In this document: in pieces, positions 1 to 13,969 of the stretch
How positions within the stretch are numbered: position 1 is the stretch's first letter
Layout: every line of letters begins with the position of its first letter
Source of the DNA: CAWEFA01 sp963851385
GTDB taxonomy: Bacteria > Bacteroidota > Bacteroidia > Bacteroidales > DTGW01
DNA length: 64,000 nt
Reading direction: 5' to 3'
Assembly: GCA_963851385.1 (NCBI GenBank)
Contig: CAWKPE010000013.1
Coordinates: forward strand, 186,001 to 250,000
The notes under the pieces: generated by a model
Databases searched by the model: none
What the model saw: the letters and a program-made list of their open reading frames with translations, nothing else
What the model was told of the DNA's origin: nothing
Translations under genes and position numbers: made by a program

Positions 1-2329
1 CGAGAAAGAGCAGGTTTTGAGGTTCGTGACGTTCATTATACTCATTATGGAAGGCTTATGCCCAATTGAAACTCCTGAAGGTCCAAATATTGGTCTTATT
101 TCTTCACTTTGTGTATATGCAAAAATCAATAAACTTGGATTTATTGAAACTCCTTACCGCAAAGTTGAAGAAGGAAAAGTAGATCTTTCAAATGAAGGCA
201 TAATTTATCTTAGTGCTGAAGAAGAAGAAGTAAAATCATTGCCCAGGCAAATGCTACCATTGATGAATAAAGGAAATTTTACTGACTCAAAAGTAAAAGC
301 ACGATTTGAAGGCGATTTTCCTGTATATTGAAAAAGGAAATGTACATCTTATGGACGTTGCTCCAAACCAGATAGCTTCGATTGCAGCATCACTTATTCC
401 ATTTCTTGAACATGATGATGCTAACCGTGCTCTTAATGGGTTCAAACATGATGCGTCAGGCAGTTCCTTTATTAATCCTGAAGCCCCAATTGTTGGTACA
501 GGAATTGAACACAGTGTTGTTCGTGATTCACGTATTCATATAGTTGCTGAAGGCGAAGGTGTTGTTGAATATGTAGATGCAAATGAAATTGTTATTCGTT
601 ATGCGTTGACTGAAGAAGAAAAATTTATCAGTTTCGATGATGACCTATCAAATCATATAAATTACCAAAATTTCTCAAAACAAACCAGAATACCTGTATT
701 AACTTAAAACCAATGGTTAAGAAAGGGCGACAAGGTTACAAAAGGACAATTATTAACAGAAGGATATGCAACTCAAAATGGAGAACTTGCACTTGGACGT
801 AATCTTAATGGTTGCCTTTATGCCATGGAAAGGATATAATTTTGAAGATGCAATTGTAATTTCTGAAAATGTTGTGCGTGAAGATTATTTCACTTCTATC
901 CATATTGATGAATATTTACTTGAAGTTCGTGATACCAAACGCGGATTAGAAGAACTTACTGCTGATATACCCAATGTAAGTGAAGAAGCTACAAAGAATC
1001 TTGATGAAAATGGTTTAATTCGTATTGGTGCTGATGTTAAACCAGGTGATATTCTAATTGGTAAAATCACTCCAAAAGGAGAAACCGATCCATCTCCTGA
1101 AGAAAAATTATTACGTGCAATTTTTGGTGATAAAGCCGGTGATGTTAAAGATGCTTCACTTAAAGCTTCTCCTTCATCTGGAAGGTATTGTAATTGATAA
1201 GAAGCTATTCTCTCGCGCAATGAAGGATAAGAAAACTATTAAAGTTAATGAAAAGAGTATTCTTCAAAAAATTGAAGATGATTATGCTAAAGCAATTAGA
1301 AGAACTCAATGCTAAAATGGTTGATAAACTTTTTATTCTGGTGAATGGTAAAACTTCACAGGGTGTTAAAGATTATCTGAATGTTGATATTATTCCTAAA
1401 GGACTAAGTTTACTCAAAAAGTTCTTCAGGATATTAGATTATCTTAATGTTAATCCGAACAAATGGACAACAGATAAAGATAAAAATCAGGTTATTAAAG
1501 ATTTATTCCATAATTACCTGATTAAATACAAAGAAATTGATAGTAATATATAAACGCAAAAAATACAATCTGACTATTGGAGATGAATTACCTGCAGGTA
1601 TTGTTCAGCTTGCAAAAGTTTATATTGCAAAAAAGAGAAAACTGAAAGTTGGAGATAAAATGGCAGGCCGTCATGGAAATAAAGGTATTGTTTCTAAGAT
1701 AGTGCGTGCAGAAGATATGCCATTTCTTGAAGATGGAACACCTGTTGATATTGTATTAAATCCTCTTGGCGTTCCTTCCCGTATGAACCTTGGACAAATT
1801 TATGAAACTGTTCTGGGATGGGCAGGAAAAGAATTAGGTTTATATTTTGCCACACCTATTTTCGATGGAGCAAAAATTGATCAGATTACTGAATATACTG
1901 AAAAAGCTGGACTTCCAAGATATGGAAAAACATATTTATATGATGGTGGTACTGGTGAAAAATTTGATCAACCGGCTACTGTAGGTATGATTTATATGCT
2001 TAAACTTAGGTCATATGGTTGATGATAAAATGCATGCCCGTTCAATTGGACCTTATTCACTTATTACTCAACAACCACTTGGTGGTAAAGCTCAATTTGG
2101 TGGTCAGAGATTTGGTGAAATGGAAGTATGGGCACTTGAAGCATTTGGTGCTGCTAATATTTTACAGGAAATATTAACAGTAAAATCCGATGATGTCATT
2201 GGCAGAGCAAAAACATATGAATCTATAGTCAAAGGAGAACCAATGCCAATACCAGGTATTCCAGAATCATTCAATGTTCTTTTACATGAGTTGAGGGGCT
2301 TAGGATTAAGTATAAATCTTTTAAATTAA
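1..2329 (+). CDS. rpoB: RNA polymerase beta subunit, 3' part, broken by ~13 single-base indels
   Basis: C-terminal half of RpoB, the beta subunit that forms one wall of the RNA polymerase active-site cleft. The gene runs in from the left edge; the first codons give RERAGFEVRDVHYTHYGR, matching the region just after rifampicin cluster I. Conserved blocks follow in order: PIETPEGPNIGL, SLIPFLEHDDANRAL, VAFMPWKGYNFEDAI, KVGDKMAGRHGNKGIVSK, GQRFGEMEVWALEAFGA and the C-terminal LHELRGLGLSINL. No single frame spans it. Frame changes fall near 58, 325, 435, 475, 670, 727, 807, 1177, 1298, 1403, 1436, 1550 and 2008; ten are +1 and three are -1. Between breaks the protein is as conserved as a functional RpoB, and every stop is explained by a shift. 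Sequencing or assembly error is therefore likelier than a decayed gene. It is followed by rpoC in the usual order. Confidence 0.95.
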
Positions 2330-2348
2330 ATACACCATTACTCCTTGT

Positions 2349-2386
2349 TCCTCTCTCTCCAGGGAGAGGGCTTGAGGGTGAGGGCA
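2349..2386. repeat. Palindromic CCTCTCTC...GGGAGAGGG repeat between rpoB and rpoC
   Basis: The 86-base gap between rpoB and rpoC contains CTCTCC next to GGAGAG, followed by a GGGTGAGGGC tail. This motif resembles dispersed intergenic repeats I have seen in many Bacteroidota genomes. It would form a short GC-rich hairpin inside the rpoBC transcript. There is no T-run after it, so it is not a convincing terminator. Confidence 0.5.
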
Positions 2387-2415
2387 ATATTAACCGATTC
2401 TAATAAATACAACAT

Positions 2416-6723
<4,308 letters not shown>

Positions 6724-6728
6724 ATTAA

Positions 6729-6756
6729 AAGCCCCCAAACCTTCTTGAGGGGGCTT
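6729..6756 (+). terminator. Hairpin after rpoC
   Basis: AAGCCCCC (6729-6736) pairs with GGGGGCTT (6749-6756) around a 12-base loop, immediately after the rpoC stop and 13 bases before the next start. On the plus strand only two T residues follow before an A-run, so it may act as an mRNA-processing or partial-termination hairpin rather than a strict intrinsic terminator. Confidence 0.55.
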
Positions 6757-6769
6757 AAAAAAGTATATT

Positions 6770-7090
6770 ATGGAAGAAACAAACGAAAAAAACCAAATTA
6801 ATATAGAATTAAAGGAAGATATTGCCCAAGGCACTTATTCAAACCTTGCAATTATAACTCATTCTCCTTCCGAGTTTGTCATTGATTTTGTGCGCATGAT
6901 GCCCGGCATTCCAAAAGCAGAAGTAAAATCAAGAATTATTTTAACTCCCGAACATGCTAAAAGGCTGGTTAGTGCTTTAAAAGAAAATATAGCCAAATAC
7001 GAAGCTACGCATGGTACTATTAAAAATATTGAAGGTATTGTTCCACCAGTGATTCCAATGAATTTTGGTGGTCCGGCAGCACAAGCCTGA
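6770..7090 (+). CDS. DUF3467 domain protein
   Basis: Small 106-residue protein of the DUF3467 family, of unknown function, which in Bacteroidota typically sits directly downstream of rpoC. The core (residues ~20-85) contains the family-like stretches SEFVIDFVRMMPG and ILTPEHAKRLVSALKENI. No signal peptide or membrane segment is visible, so it is predicted cytoplasmic. The conserved position suggests a link to transcription, but that is inference. The reading frame is undamaged although genes on both sides carry indels. Confidence 0.85.
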   Translation: MEETNEKNQINIELKEDIAQGTYSNLAIITHSPSEFVIDFVRMMPGIPKAEVKSRIILTPEHAKRLVSALKENIAKYEATHGTIKNIEGIVPPVIPMNFGGPAAQA

Positions 7091-7152
7091 TTCAGATTTT
7101 TTAAAATCTAAGCGACCGAACATTTATTATCAATCTGTTTTAATATTTTATT

Positions 7153-8080
7153 CTAAATTTTTTTTGTCACTGGAACCTTTATACCGGTTTCTTTTGACAT
7201 TTTGATAATGGTCTCAGCATATATATTACTTTCATTCTTAGCACCTTTTTCTGCAATATCCAACTGATAAGAAGATTTTGTATTATGTGGAAGTGCTCTT
7301 GCTCTATTGATTGCGTTTTCAACAGTATAAATATCTAATGTAATTCCTTTTGACACACCTATATTATATATCTCAAGCATTATTTGCCTGGTTATTTCTT
7401 TCAGATTATAATCAGAAAATACTTCATCGATTGATTTATTTGAAAATGCTGTCACCATAGCGAATGATGCTATAAAAATGTACTTTTCCCAAATGGCAAT
7501 ATTTACTTCTTCTGTCCATCTATATTTTATTCCAAATAACTTAAAAGCTTCCAATAAAAATGAAGGATAAAATTCTTTATGTTGAGGATCGGGTCCAAAA
7601 ATAATTAATCCTTCACCAGAGCCGTGTACTATTACTCCGGGTTTTTCAATATGCGAACTCACATATACACATGACGGGAAGACGATGCCTGATTTTATTT
7701 TAGTTCTAATTCTCTCGTAAATGTCAATACCATTTAACAAAGGCAGAATGATCGTATTATTAGTTACTTTGGAATTTATTTGATCCAAGGTGGATTCAAG
7801 GTCATAGCTTTTTACTGCCAATATTATCATTTCTGCTTTTTCAGATAAATCAATAAAGTTATCAATTGCCAGTTGCGGATTACAAATTATGGTGTTTCCA
7901 TTTGAAGATTTCAGAATTAAGCCCTTTTCTTTAATTGATTTCAAGATGTTTGCCACGGGCAATAAAATAAATTCGATAATCTTTATTATTTGTCTTTTCT
8001 ATGTTATAAGCTATTTTGCCTCCAAAATAACCACCTACTCCGCCTAAACCAATAATTGCTATATTATTCATCGTGTTCAT
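7153..8080 (-). CDS. Ketopantoate reductase-like (PanE/ApbA) oxidoreductase, one frameshift
   Basis: NAD(P)H-dependent 2-dehydropantoate 2-reductase family protein. The family reduces ketopantoate in pantothenate/CoA synthesis, although many paralogues act on other 2-oxoacids. The start at 8080 (or 8071) gives the dinucleotide-binding loop GLGGVGGYFGGKIA. The frame is then lost near 7940, where an extra A in the coding strand (GAAA run) separates ARGKHLE from SIKEKGLILKS. The rest is open to 7153 and includes the typical AVKSYD and LLNGID segments and the helical C-terminal domain (WEKYIFIASFAMVTAFSN). Length after correction is ~308 residues, normal for the family. It is divergent from the LytTR gene. 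Substrate cannot be fixed from sequence. Confidence 0.8.
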
Positions 8081-8176
8081 AATTTGATTGTTTCACTTAG
8101 AAAATAGTTTCTTTTATATAAACAATACAAAGAAAATAAAGAACAAGCCTAAAGTCAATTTTGTGGGATACCAATT

Positions 8177-8231
8177 ATATGAAAGGGGCAATTTTTCATA
8201 TAGCGGGGTGAAAAATTAAATAACGGGGTGA
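8177..8231 (+). promoter_or_regulatory. Three GGGG boxes at exact 20-bp spacing (candidate LytTR operator)
   Basis: GGGG occurs at 8185-8188, 8205-8208 and 8225-8228. The second and third sit in the identical 8-mer CGGGGTGA, and the first (AGGGGCAA) is degenerate. Direct repeats about one to two helical turns apart are the known binding geometry of LytTR domains. The array lies ~180 bases upstream of a LytTR gene. An 8-bp inverted repeat (ATATGAAA at 8177-8184, TTTCATAT at 8194-8201) flanks the first box. Function is inferred from position and spacing only. Confidence 0.5.
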
Positions 8232-8285
8232 TTAAGAAAAGATGAAGATTCATTTTAAAAAACTTAATAATATAATTGAAAATCA

Positions 8286-8293
8286 TAAATTTG
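8286..8293 (+). promoter_or_regulatory. Possible Bacteroidota -7 box (TAAATTTG)
   Basis: TAAATTTG fits the Bacteroidota -7 consensus TAnnTTTG. It lies between the repeat array and the LytTR start at 8408. No good -33 TTTG element is visible at the usual spacing, which would fit an activator-dependent promoter but also makes the call weak. Confidence 0.3.
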
Positions 8294-8407
8294 TTTGTCC
8301 AAATTTATTATTGGAGCGATTGAAATGATCGAACTATTTGTTTTAGTTGGATTAACCCTCTCATTCCGTATAAGCGGATTGGGTTCATACTTAATCCGTT
8401 TTTCAAT

Positions 8408-9270
8408 ATGGACATTCAGAAAGAAGTGCCTTCATATATTGTTGAAAAAGGGAATATCATCCGGTTGATAATCTTTACTGCTTCATTTGCACTTGTATTT
8501 ATTAATTTATACTCTCCTTTTGGCGTGACATATTGGTTTACGGTTACAAAATGGGGTCTTATTGCTATATTCAAGCCTTGTTATTCTTACAGGTGTACTT
8601 GTTGTAGTTATTAGCCGAATATTAATGTATCAATACTGCAAAAGGAATACTTTTTCATATTGGCATTATTTTGTCTGGGTTTTAGGAGAGGTATTTTTTA
8701 TGGCACTGTTTTATGCATTATTTGAAAAAATTATATTTAAAAGACAATAGATTTTTTGCTGACATTTTAAAAGTATCTGTTCAAAACACAGCATTAGTAC
8801 TTTTGTTGCCTTATTCAGCATTATGGTTTTTTTTTTCATGGAAAGATAAAAAGCAGCAATTGGAACAACTTATCCAGGGACATCCACTCACTGATAATAC
8901 CAAGAATATGATTCCATTTCACGACGAGAAAGGTATCCTTCGTTTTTCTGTAAAATTAGAAAACTTGCTGTACCTGGAAGCTTCAGATAATTATGTAAAT
9001 GTACATTACTTAAACAAAGAGAAAGTTGGCCGTTTATTATTACGCAATTCAATGAAAAACGTAGAAGAAGGCTTAAAAGGTACTGAAGTAATAAGATGTC
9101 ACAGGTCGTATATGGTAAATTTCGAAAAAATTAAAGTTATCAGAAAAGAAAAGGATGGTTTGAGACTGGAATTTGATTTGCCATTGACATTAGATATACC
9201 GGTTTCGAAATCATTTGTCGACAATGTAATGGACACTTTTTCAAAATTTTGCCGTTCAACTGATAACTGA
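8408..9270 (+). CDS. Membrane-anchored LytTR transcriptional regulator, two frameshifts
   Basis: DNA-binding regulator with N-terminal membrane segments and a C-terminal LytTR domain, a common Bacteroidota arrangement without a receiver domain. Residues ~20-130 hold several hydrophobic helices (IIRLIIFTASFALVFINLYS, VILTGVLVVVISRILMY, FFMALFYALF). LytTR follows (LENLLYLEASDNYVNVHYL, VIRCHRSYMVNFEKI), and this part is intact. The frame breaks at 8567 (extra A, between LIA and YSSLVILTGV) and in the A-run 8739-8742 (extra A before DNRFFADILK). Corrected length is ~287 residues. It may autoregulate through the repeat array at 8181-8231. A membrane-tethered regulator implies it senses an envelope or small-molecule signal; the signal is unknown. 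Confidence 0.85.
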
Positions 9271-9335
9271 AAATTTTAACCCGGAAAAATGATTCATCAA
9301 AAATAGAATTAAAAGAATCTTAAATATTTACTATT

Positions 9336-10391
9336 ATGAAAACAAAAATATTCAGCATTTCTTTATTGATTCTTTTTATTACTGTGTTTGCATGTATTTC
9401 AAAAAAAGAAATTATTAAGAAGTTCAATAATAATGGAACTATTGAAGTTACTGTAAATACTTTTGAAAATGATACTAATTATTTACATAATTACAGTATA
9501 AATCCTTTTCCAATGAAACCTGATAAGCGTTGGGCCCTTTCTTTTACAAGGGACACCGGAAAGAAAATACGTTGTACTGCAGTTAAAGATTTTTCTTCAT
9601 TGATAATGCTGCAAAAAACATTTATCTTAAACAATTCGAAATGGGAGAAATTGAACTATAAGCTTTCCTTCAAAAAGAAATTTCGCTGGTTTTATACTAA
9701 TTACTGCTACAATGAAACATTCTTTAAAATAAATCCATTTGACTTATCGCCAAAAGACTTTTTGTCAGATGAAGAAATGCAATTATGGAAGAATAGAGAT
9801 GATGAATTAGTCACGAGGGTAAATAACAAACGAACTGACTCGATTAATTCTGTCATTGATAATAAAGCTGAGAACTGGTTAAAATCAAGCTTTAAAAGAG
9901 AACTTGTTCTTAACTTAAAAAAAGCATTGGAAATTTTGAATGATCCGCTTTTAAAACCATCTATGATTGAGGATAATATAGATACTATTTTGAATTTATG
10001 CCCTGGCGATTATAGTACAAAAAAACTAATTGCAGCTATGGCTGGTTATTTTCAAGACGAAAAAGTTTATTTGCTTTTAGGCAACAGATTTTCGTTTTTA
10101 AATGCAACTGAAAAAAAATATGAGTCTATATTAGATAATTTCCATGAAGAAGCAGTCTTTAAAACTATTTTGCCAGGTACAATCATTGAAAATAATGCAA
10201 CTAAAATAAATGACGATACATTATGCTGGAGTGTTACAGCATATAAGTTTTTCTTTAACAACTACGAATTAAAAGCCACTTCACGTGTAATAAACCGCTG
10301 TGCGTATTGGGTAACAGGTGTCATAATATTGCTAATTATTGGATTTGTTGTTTTAAAGAGACAACCGAAAACAGGTGCTCAAATTTCTTGA
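9336..10391 (+). CDS. Predicted lipoprotein with C-terminal membrane helix, unknown function
   Basis: 351-residue protein I do not recognise. The N-terminus (MKTKIFSISLLILFITVFAC) looks like a lipoprotein signal with the cysteine at residue 20. The middle is lysine- and asparagine-rich with no clear domain, and includes a helical stretch (residues ~180-250). A hydrophobic helix near the C-terminus (VTGVIILLIIGFVVL) precedes a short basic tail. Dual anchoring by lipid and by a C-terminal helix is unusual. It follows the LytTR gene by 65 bases on the same strand and ends 6 bases before the HD hydrolase start, so the three may be co-transcribed and the lipoprotein could be part of the LytTR signalling output; this is inference. 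Confidence 0.65.
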   Translation: MKTKIFSISLLILFITVFACISKKEIIKKFNNNGTIEVTVNTFENDTNYLHNYSINPFPMKPDKRWALSFTRDTGKKIRCTAVKDFSSLIMLQKTFILNNSKWEKLNYKLSFKKKFRWFYTNYCYNETFFKINPFDLSPKDFLSDEEMQLWKNRDDELVTRVNNKRTDSINSVIDNKAENWLKSSFKRELVLNLKKALEILNDPLLKPSMIEDNIDTILNLCPGDYSTKKLIAAMAGYFQDEKVYLLLGNRFSFLNATEKKYESILDNFHEEAVFKTILPGTIIENNATKINDDTLCWSVTAYKFFFNNYELKATSRVINRCAYWVTGVIILLIIGFVVLKRQPKTGAQIS

Positions 10392-10397
10392 TTATAG

Positions 10398-11073
10398 ATG
10401 GACAAAAAGAACCTGACAGAACAAGAAGAAAATATAATAGCTGAAACAGCTGCATTTGTTAAGAAAAAATTACAAAATAATTTTTCTGGTCATGATTGGT
10501 GGCATATTTACAGGGTATGGAAAATGGCTTTATTCCTGGCTGAAAAGGAGAATGCAAACTATTTTGAAGTGGAGTTGGCTGCACTTCTGCATGACGTTGA
10601 TGATTGGAAGCTCAATACCAATGAAGGAAATGAAGGTGCAATAATTGCAAAAAACTGGTTGATTTCGCAGAAAGTTGATGAAAAAGTAATTTCACATGTT
10701 TGTCAAATTATTGGGGACTTGTCGTTCAAAGGTGCAGGAGTAGAAACACAAATGAGCAATATTGAAGGAAAAGTTGTTCAGGATGCAGATAGGCTTGATG
10801 CAATTGGTGCAATTGGTGTTGCCAGGGCATTTGCATATGGTGGGTATAAAAACCGGGAAATGTTCAATCTTGATATAAAGCCAGAAATGCATTTAAGTTT
10901 CGAAGATTACAAAAAAAATCAGAGTACAACTATAAATCATTTCTATGAAAAATTGTTATTACTTAAAAGACCTTATGAATACTAATTCTGCAAGACAAAT
11001 TGCCAGGGAACGGCATCAATTCTTAGAGGAGTATCTTAACAAGTTTCTATCTGAATGGTTTTTTGAGAAATAA
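10398..11073 (+). CDS. HD-domain metal-dependent phosphohydrolase, one frameshift
   Basis: HD superfamily hydrolase of the YedJ-like type. Metal ligands are visible as GHDWWHIYRVW (first His) and ALLHDVDDWK (the HD doublet), followed by QDADRLDAIGAIGVARAFAYGG, a segment characteristic of this family. The frame breaks at 10965-10968, where one extra A in an A-run turns LLKDLMNTNSARQ into a stop at 10985. Reading through gives the expected tail (ARERHQFLEEYLNKFLSEW) and a stop at 11071. Corrected length is ~225 residues, typical for the family. Cytoplasmic; the substrate is not known. This is the last frame-damaged gene of the left part of the window. Confidence 0.85.
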
Positions 11074-11120
11074 TTTTATATCAAGAACCAATATTGTTTA
11101 GTTTAGTGATTTTTATTAGT

Positions 11121-11187
11121 GGGTCATACTTCGACAAGCTCATTATGACCCAGTTGCAAAGTCATCCTGAGCCTGTCGAAGGGTGAC
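11121..11187. repeat. Two adjacent hairpins with TTCGACA/TGTCGAA words
   Basis: GGGTCATA (11121-11128) pairs with TATGACCC (11144-11151), and GTCATCC (11161-11167) pairs with GGGTGAC (11181-11187). The loops contain CTTCGACAAGCTCA and TGAGCCTGTCGAAG, inverted versions of a word that recurs as an intergenic repeat in many genomes. The element lies between two convergent genes and could serve as a bidirectional terminator. Confidence 0.55.
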
Positions 11188-11208
11188 TTAAACCTAAACT
11201 AGACGACA

Positions 11209-12471
11209 TTAAATTAAAAATTCAAACAAATCCGGTTTATCGTTTAAATATTCCTGCAGCATATTGCTCGATTTTAGCCTTTGGTAAAGTGGTTCAAAAT
11301 CATCTTTGCTATGCAGTTCTATTCCTACAATTGCTGGTCCCTGTTCACGATTGTTTTTCTTCGAATATTGAAAATAAGTGATATCGTCATTTGGTCCCAG
11401 AATATTTTCTAAAAATTCACGAAAAGCACCAGGACGCTGAGCAAAGCGTACAATAAAATAATGTTTGAGACCTTCGAACAGAAGTGAGCGTTCCCTAATT
11501 TCTTCTGTTCGTGTTATGTCATTATTACTACCGCTTACAATGCTAACAACGGTTTTACCTTTTATTTTTTCTTTATAATAATCCAATGCTGATATTGAAA
11601 GTGCACCAGCAGGTTCTACTACAATAGCTTCTTCGTTGTATAGCTGTAAAATTGTTGTACAAACCTTACCTTCAGGGATTGTTATAATATCATCAAGAAT
11701 GTGCCTGCAAATTTCAAAAGTGATATCTCCGACCCTTTGCACGGCAGCACCATCAACAAATTTATCAATATTTTCAAGCTTTACTACTTCGCCTTTTTCA
11801 AGTGAAAGTTTCATCGAAGGTGCACCGGCAGGTTCAACTCCAATAATTTTTGTATCGGGGCTCAAAGCTTTAAATACGCTGCCGACACCTGCAGCCAGTC
11901 CGCCTCCACCAATAGGTATGAACAAATAATCAATATGCGTTTTGGTATCGGCTAAAATATCTAGGGCAATGGTCGCCTGTCCTTCAATTACCTGCAAATC
12001 GTCAAATGGATGAATGAACTCGCTATTGTGCTCAAGACAATATTTCTGAGCTGCAATAAAAGCACCATCAAATGTATCACCGATAAGAATTATTTCAACA
12101 TTACTACGACCAAAAAACTTTACCTGTGTAATCTTTTGTTTTGGTGTTGGCGCCGGCATAAAAACAGTACTCTTTATTCCTAATTTTCTGCATGAATATG
12201 CCACTCCCTGCGCATGATTTCCTGCACTTGCACATACAACTCCATTTTTAAGTTTTTCAGCAGGAAGCGTACTGATTTTATTGTAAGCACCACGAATTTT
12301 ATAAGAACGAACAACCTGCAGATCTTCTCTTTTTAGTAATATGTTTGCATTGTATCTTTCAGAAAAAGAAATATCATGCATTAAAGGAGTTTTAATTACA
12401 ACATCCCTCAACCGTTCGCGTGCTTTTTGAACTTCGTTGACTGTTATTTGGTAATTATTTTTATTATGCAT
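11209..12471 (-). CDS. ilvA: Threonine ammonia-lyase (threonine dehydratase)
   Basis: PLP-dependent deaminase converting threonine to 2-oxobutanoate, the first committed step of isoleucine synthesis. The catalytic domain (residues ~10-320) shows the PLP-lysine motif RSYKIRGAYNKI, the CASAGNHAQGVAYSC loop, the glycine-rich PLP phosphate loop IGGGGLAAGVGS, and SGSNNDITRTEEI. The C-terminal ~80 residues match the shorter ACT-like regulatory domain (HYFIVRFAQRPGAFREFLE), the single-ACT 'IlvA short' form of about 420 residues. This suggests feedback control by isoleucine or valine. It converges on the HD hydrolase and is 60 bases downstream of the MFS gene on the same strand. Confidence 0.95.
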   Translation of the reverse strand: MHNKNNYQITVNEVQKARERLRDVVIKTPLMHDISFSERYNANILLKREDLQVVRSYKIRGAYNKISTLPAEKLKNGVVCASAGNHAQGVAYSCRKLGIKSTVFMPAPTPKQKITQVKFFGRSNVEIILIGDTFDGAFIAAQKYCLEHNSEFIHPFDDLQVIEGQATIALDILADTKTHIDYLFIPIGGGGLAAGVGSVFKALSPDTKIIGVEPAGAPSMKLSLEKGEVVKLENIDKFVDGAAVQRVGDITFEICRHILDDIITIPEGKVCTTILQLYNEEAIVVEPAGALSISALDYYKEKIKGKTVVSIVSGSNNDITRTEEIRERSLLFEGLKHYFIVRFAQRPGAFREFLENILGPNDDITYFQYSKKNNREQGPAIVGIELHSKDDFEPLYQRLKSSNMLQEYLNDKPDLFEFLI

Positions 12472-12531
12472 ATTGAAAACTTATAACTATTCAATTCATA
12501 ACAACTAATTACAAATGACTATATGCTATTT

Positions 12532-13893
12532 TCAATGAATTTCATGCATGGGCTTATCGAGGTTTTTCACTCCAGCAACTTTAGCACTCCGACCTAGGAA
12601 TATTGCTAAAATAACTCCCAAAAATCCGCAAATAGTAAAGATTAACAAACCTGGAATATAACCTTTTGAATGATTTTCTCCGGCATGAAAATGATCATTG
12701 GTAAAACCTAATATTAAATTAAAAAAAGTAAGACCAATATTTTGTATCATAGTCATAAGCCCATAAGCGGTGCCTAACCTGTGGGGTTCAATTATAAGTG
12801 CCACAGCGGGCCACATTACAGCAGGTACAAGTGAAAAGGCAATTCCTAAAATAAGCATAGGAACAAATTGATTAGGATAAATATAATTATCAAAATTCAA
12901 TAAACTAAATTTAATATGGATTACACTATCAATTCCAAAAAAGCTATTATGATTTGTACCATAAGCCACCATCAGATATATAGGTATAAGTAAGAATGAA
13001 CCTATCATCATTAATAAAGAACGTCTTCCGAAATAATCTGAAAATAATCCGAATAAAGGAGTAAGTACAATGGCCATCAATGTCGGGATACCGACTAACA
13101 ATCCTGCAGTGCTCAAACTGGTATGATGTAGATGCTGAAATATCGTTTCACCAAACGTAGAAGTAAATGGAAAGATTGCGGCATAAAAAATGAAACATAA
13201 AAAACTAATGAACCAGAATGAACTTGTAAACTGGAACATTTTTTTTGGCTCAATTTTCTCAACAGTTTCTTTTTTCTCAAAACTATAATAGCGTTCTGAC
13301 GCTGAGTCAATAAAATAGTAAATACTTATAGACAAAAATGCCAGTACGCCAGCCGCAGCAGCTATATATAAAGGGTAATTCCATCCAAGTTTATAAATAT
13401 GCGCGCCCCAACTTGGTGATATTTGTGCCAAATAAGTTCCTACCCTTGCAACAGTTAGATTTAAACCAAAAGCAAACGATAACTCCTTACCCTTAAACCA
13501 ATGAGCTATAGAAGTAGTAATTGCTATTATCATAGATTCAGCACCTAATCCAAAGATTAACCTGCCTGTTGCCATAACAATTAAATTCCCTTTAAGACAA
13601 GTAATTAAAGCTCCTGCCATTACTAAAGATGCAAAAAGTAATGCAGATTTTTTTACTCCAATCCTATCAATAATAATCCCTCCTATTAACACCATAAATA
13701 TATTTGGAGTACTATAAATTGCGTTTAGAAGACTAATTCCGGATTGAGTAAATCTTAATTCTTTAATAAGTGTTGCCGCTAATGGGCTTATGCTGTCATA
13801 TACATAATAATTGCCCATCATTGCAAGACTAATTACTAAAAGGACAGCCCATCTGAGGAATGCTGGAGGCCTATGAAGGATACGTTCGCTCAT
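12532..13893 (-). CDS. Major facilitator superfamily transporter
   Basis: 453-residue MFS carrier with about twelve hydrophobic segments. The loop 2-3 signature is visible as GGIIIDRIGVKKS, with the second-half equivalent FGLFSDYFGRRS. Residues in helix 4 (RLIFGLGAESMIIAITTSIA) and the histidine-rich loops resemble the MFSD1-like subgroup found in Bacteroidota and eukaryotic lysosomes, which suggests small peptides or related solutes, but substrate assignment is weak. The start is set by an ATG giving MSERILHRPPAFLRW just before helix 1. It is upstream of ilvA on the same strand. Confidence 0.85.
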   Translation of the reverse strand: MSERILHRPPAFLRWAVLLVISLAMMGNYYVYDSISPLAATLIKELRFTQSGISLLNAIYSTPNIFMVLIGGIIIDRIGVKKSALLFASLVMAGALITCLKGNLIVMATGRLIFGLGAESMIIAITTSIAHWFKGKELSFAFGLNLTVARVGTYLAQISPSWGAHIYKLGWNYPLYIAAAAGVLAFLSISIYYFIDSASERYYSFEKKETVEKIEPKKMFQFTSSFWFISFLCFIFYAAIFPFTSTFGETIFQHLHHTSLSTAGLLVGIPTLMAIVLTPLFGLFSDYFGRRSLLMMIGSFLLIPIYLMVAYGTNHNSFFGIDSVIHIKFSLLNFDNYIYPNQFVPMLILGIAFSLVPAVMWPAVALIIEPHRLGTAYGLMTMIQNIGLTFFNLILGFTNDHFHAGENHSKGYIPGLLIFTICGFLGVILAIFLGRSAKVAGVKNLDKPMHEIH

Positions 13894-13969
13894 AAATATT
13901 TTTTTTGAAAGCCAAAGGTAATAATTAACTGGAAAAATTGTGAATCATGAAGATTTGAATTGTGAAAGT

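Noticed and set aside
885..1220. Antisense reading frames within rpoB and rpoC
   Set aside because: They are complements of highly conserved polymerase sequence and have no recognisable protein features.
8325..8470. Short open frame starting before the LytTR gene
   Set aside because: It overlaps the true LytTR N-terminus in another frame and its product looks random; the frame starting at 8408 matches known membrane LytTR proteins.
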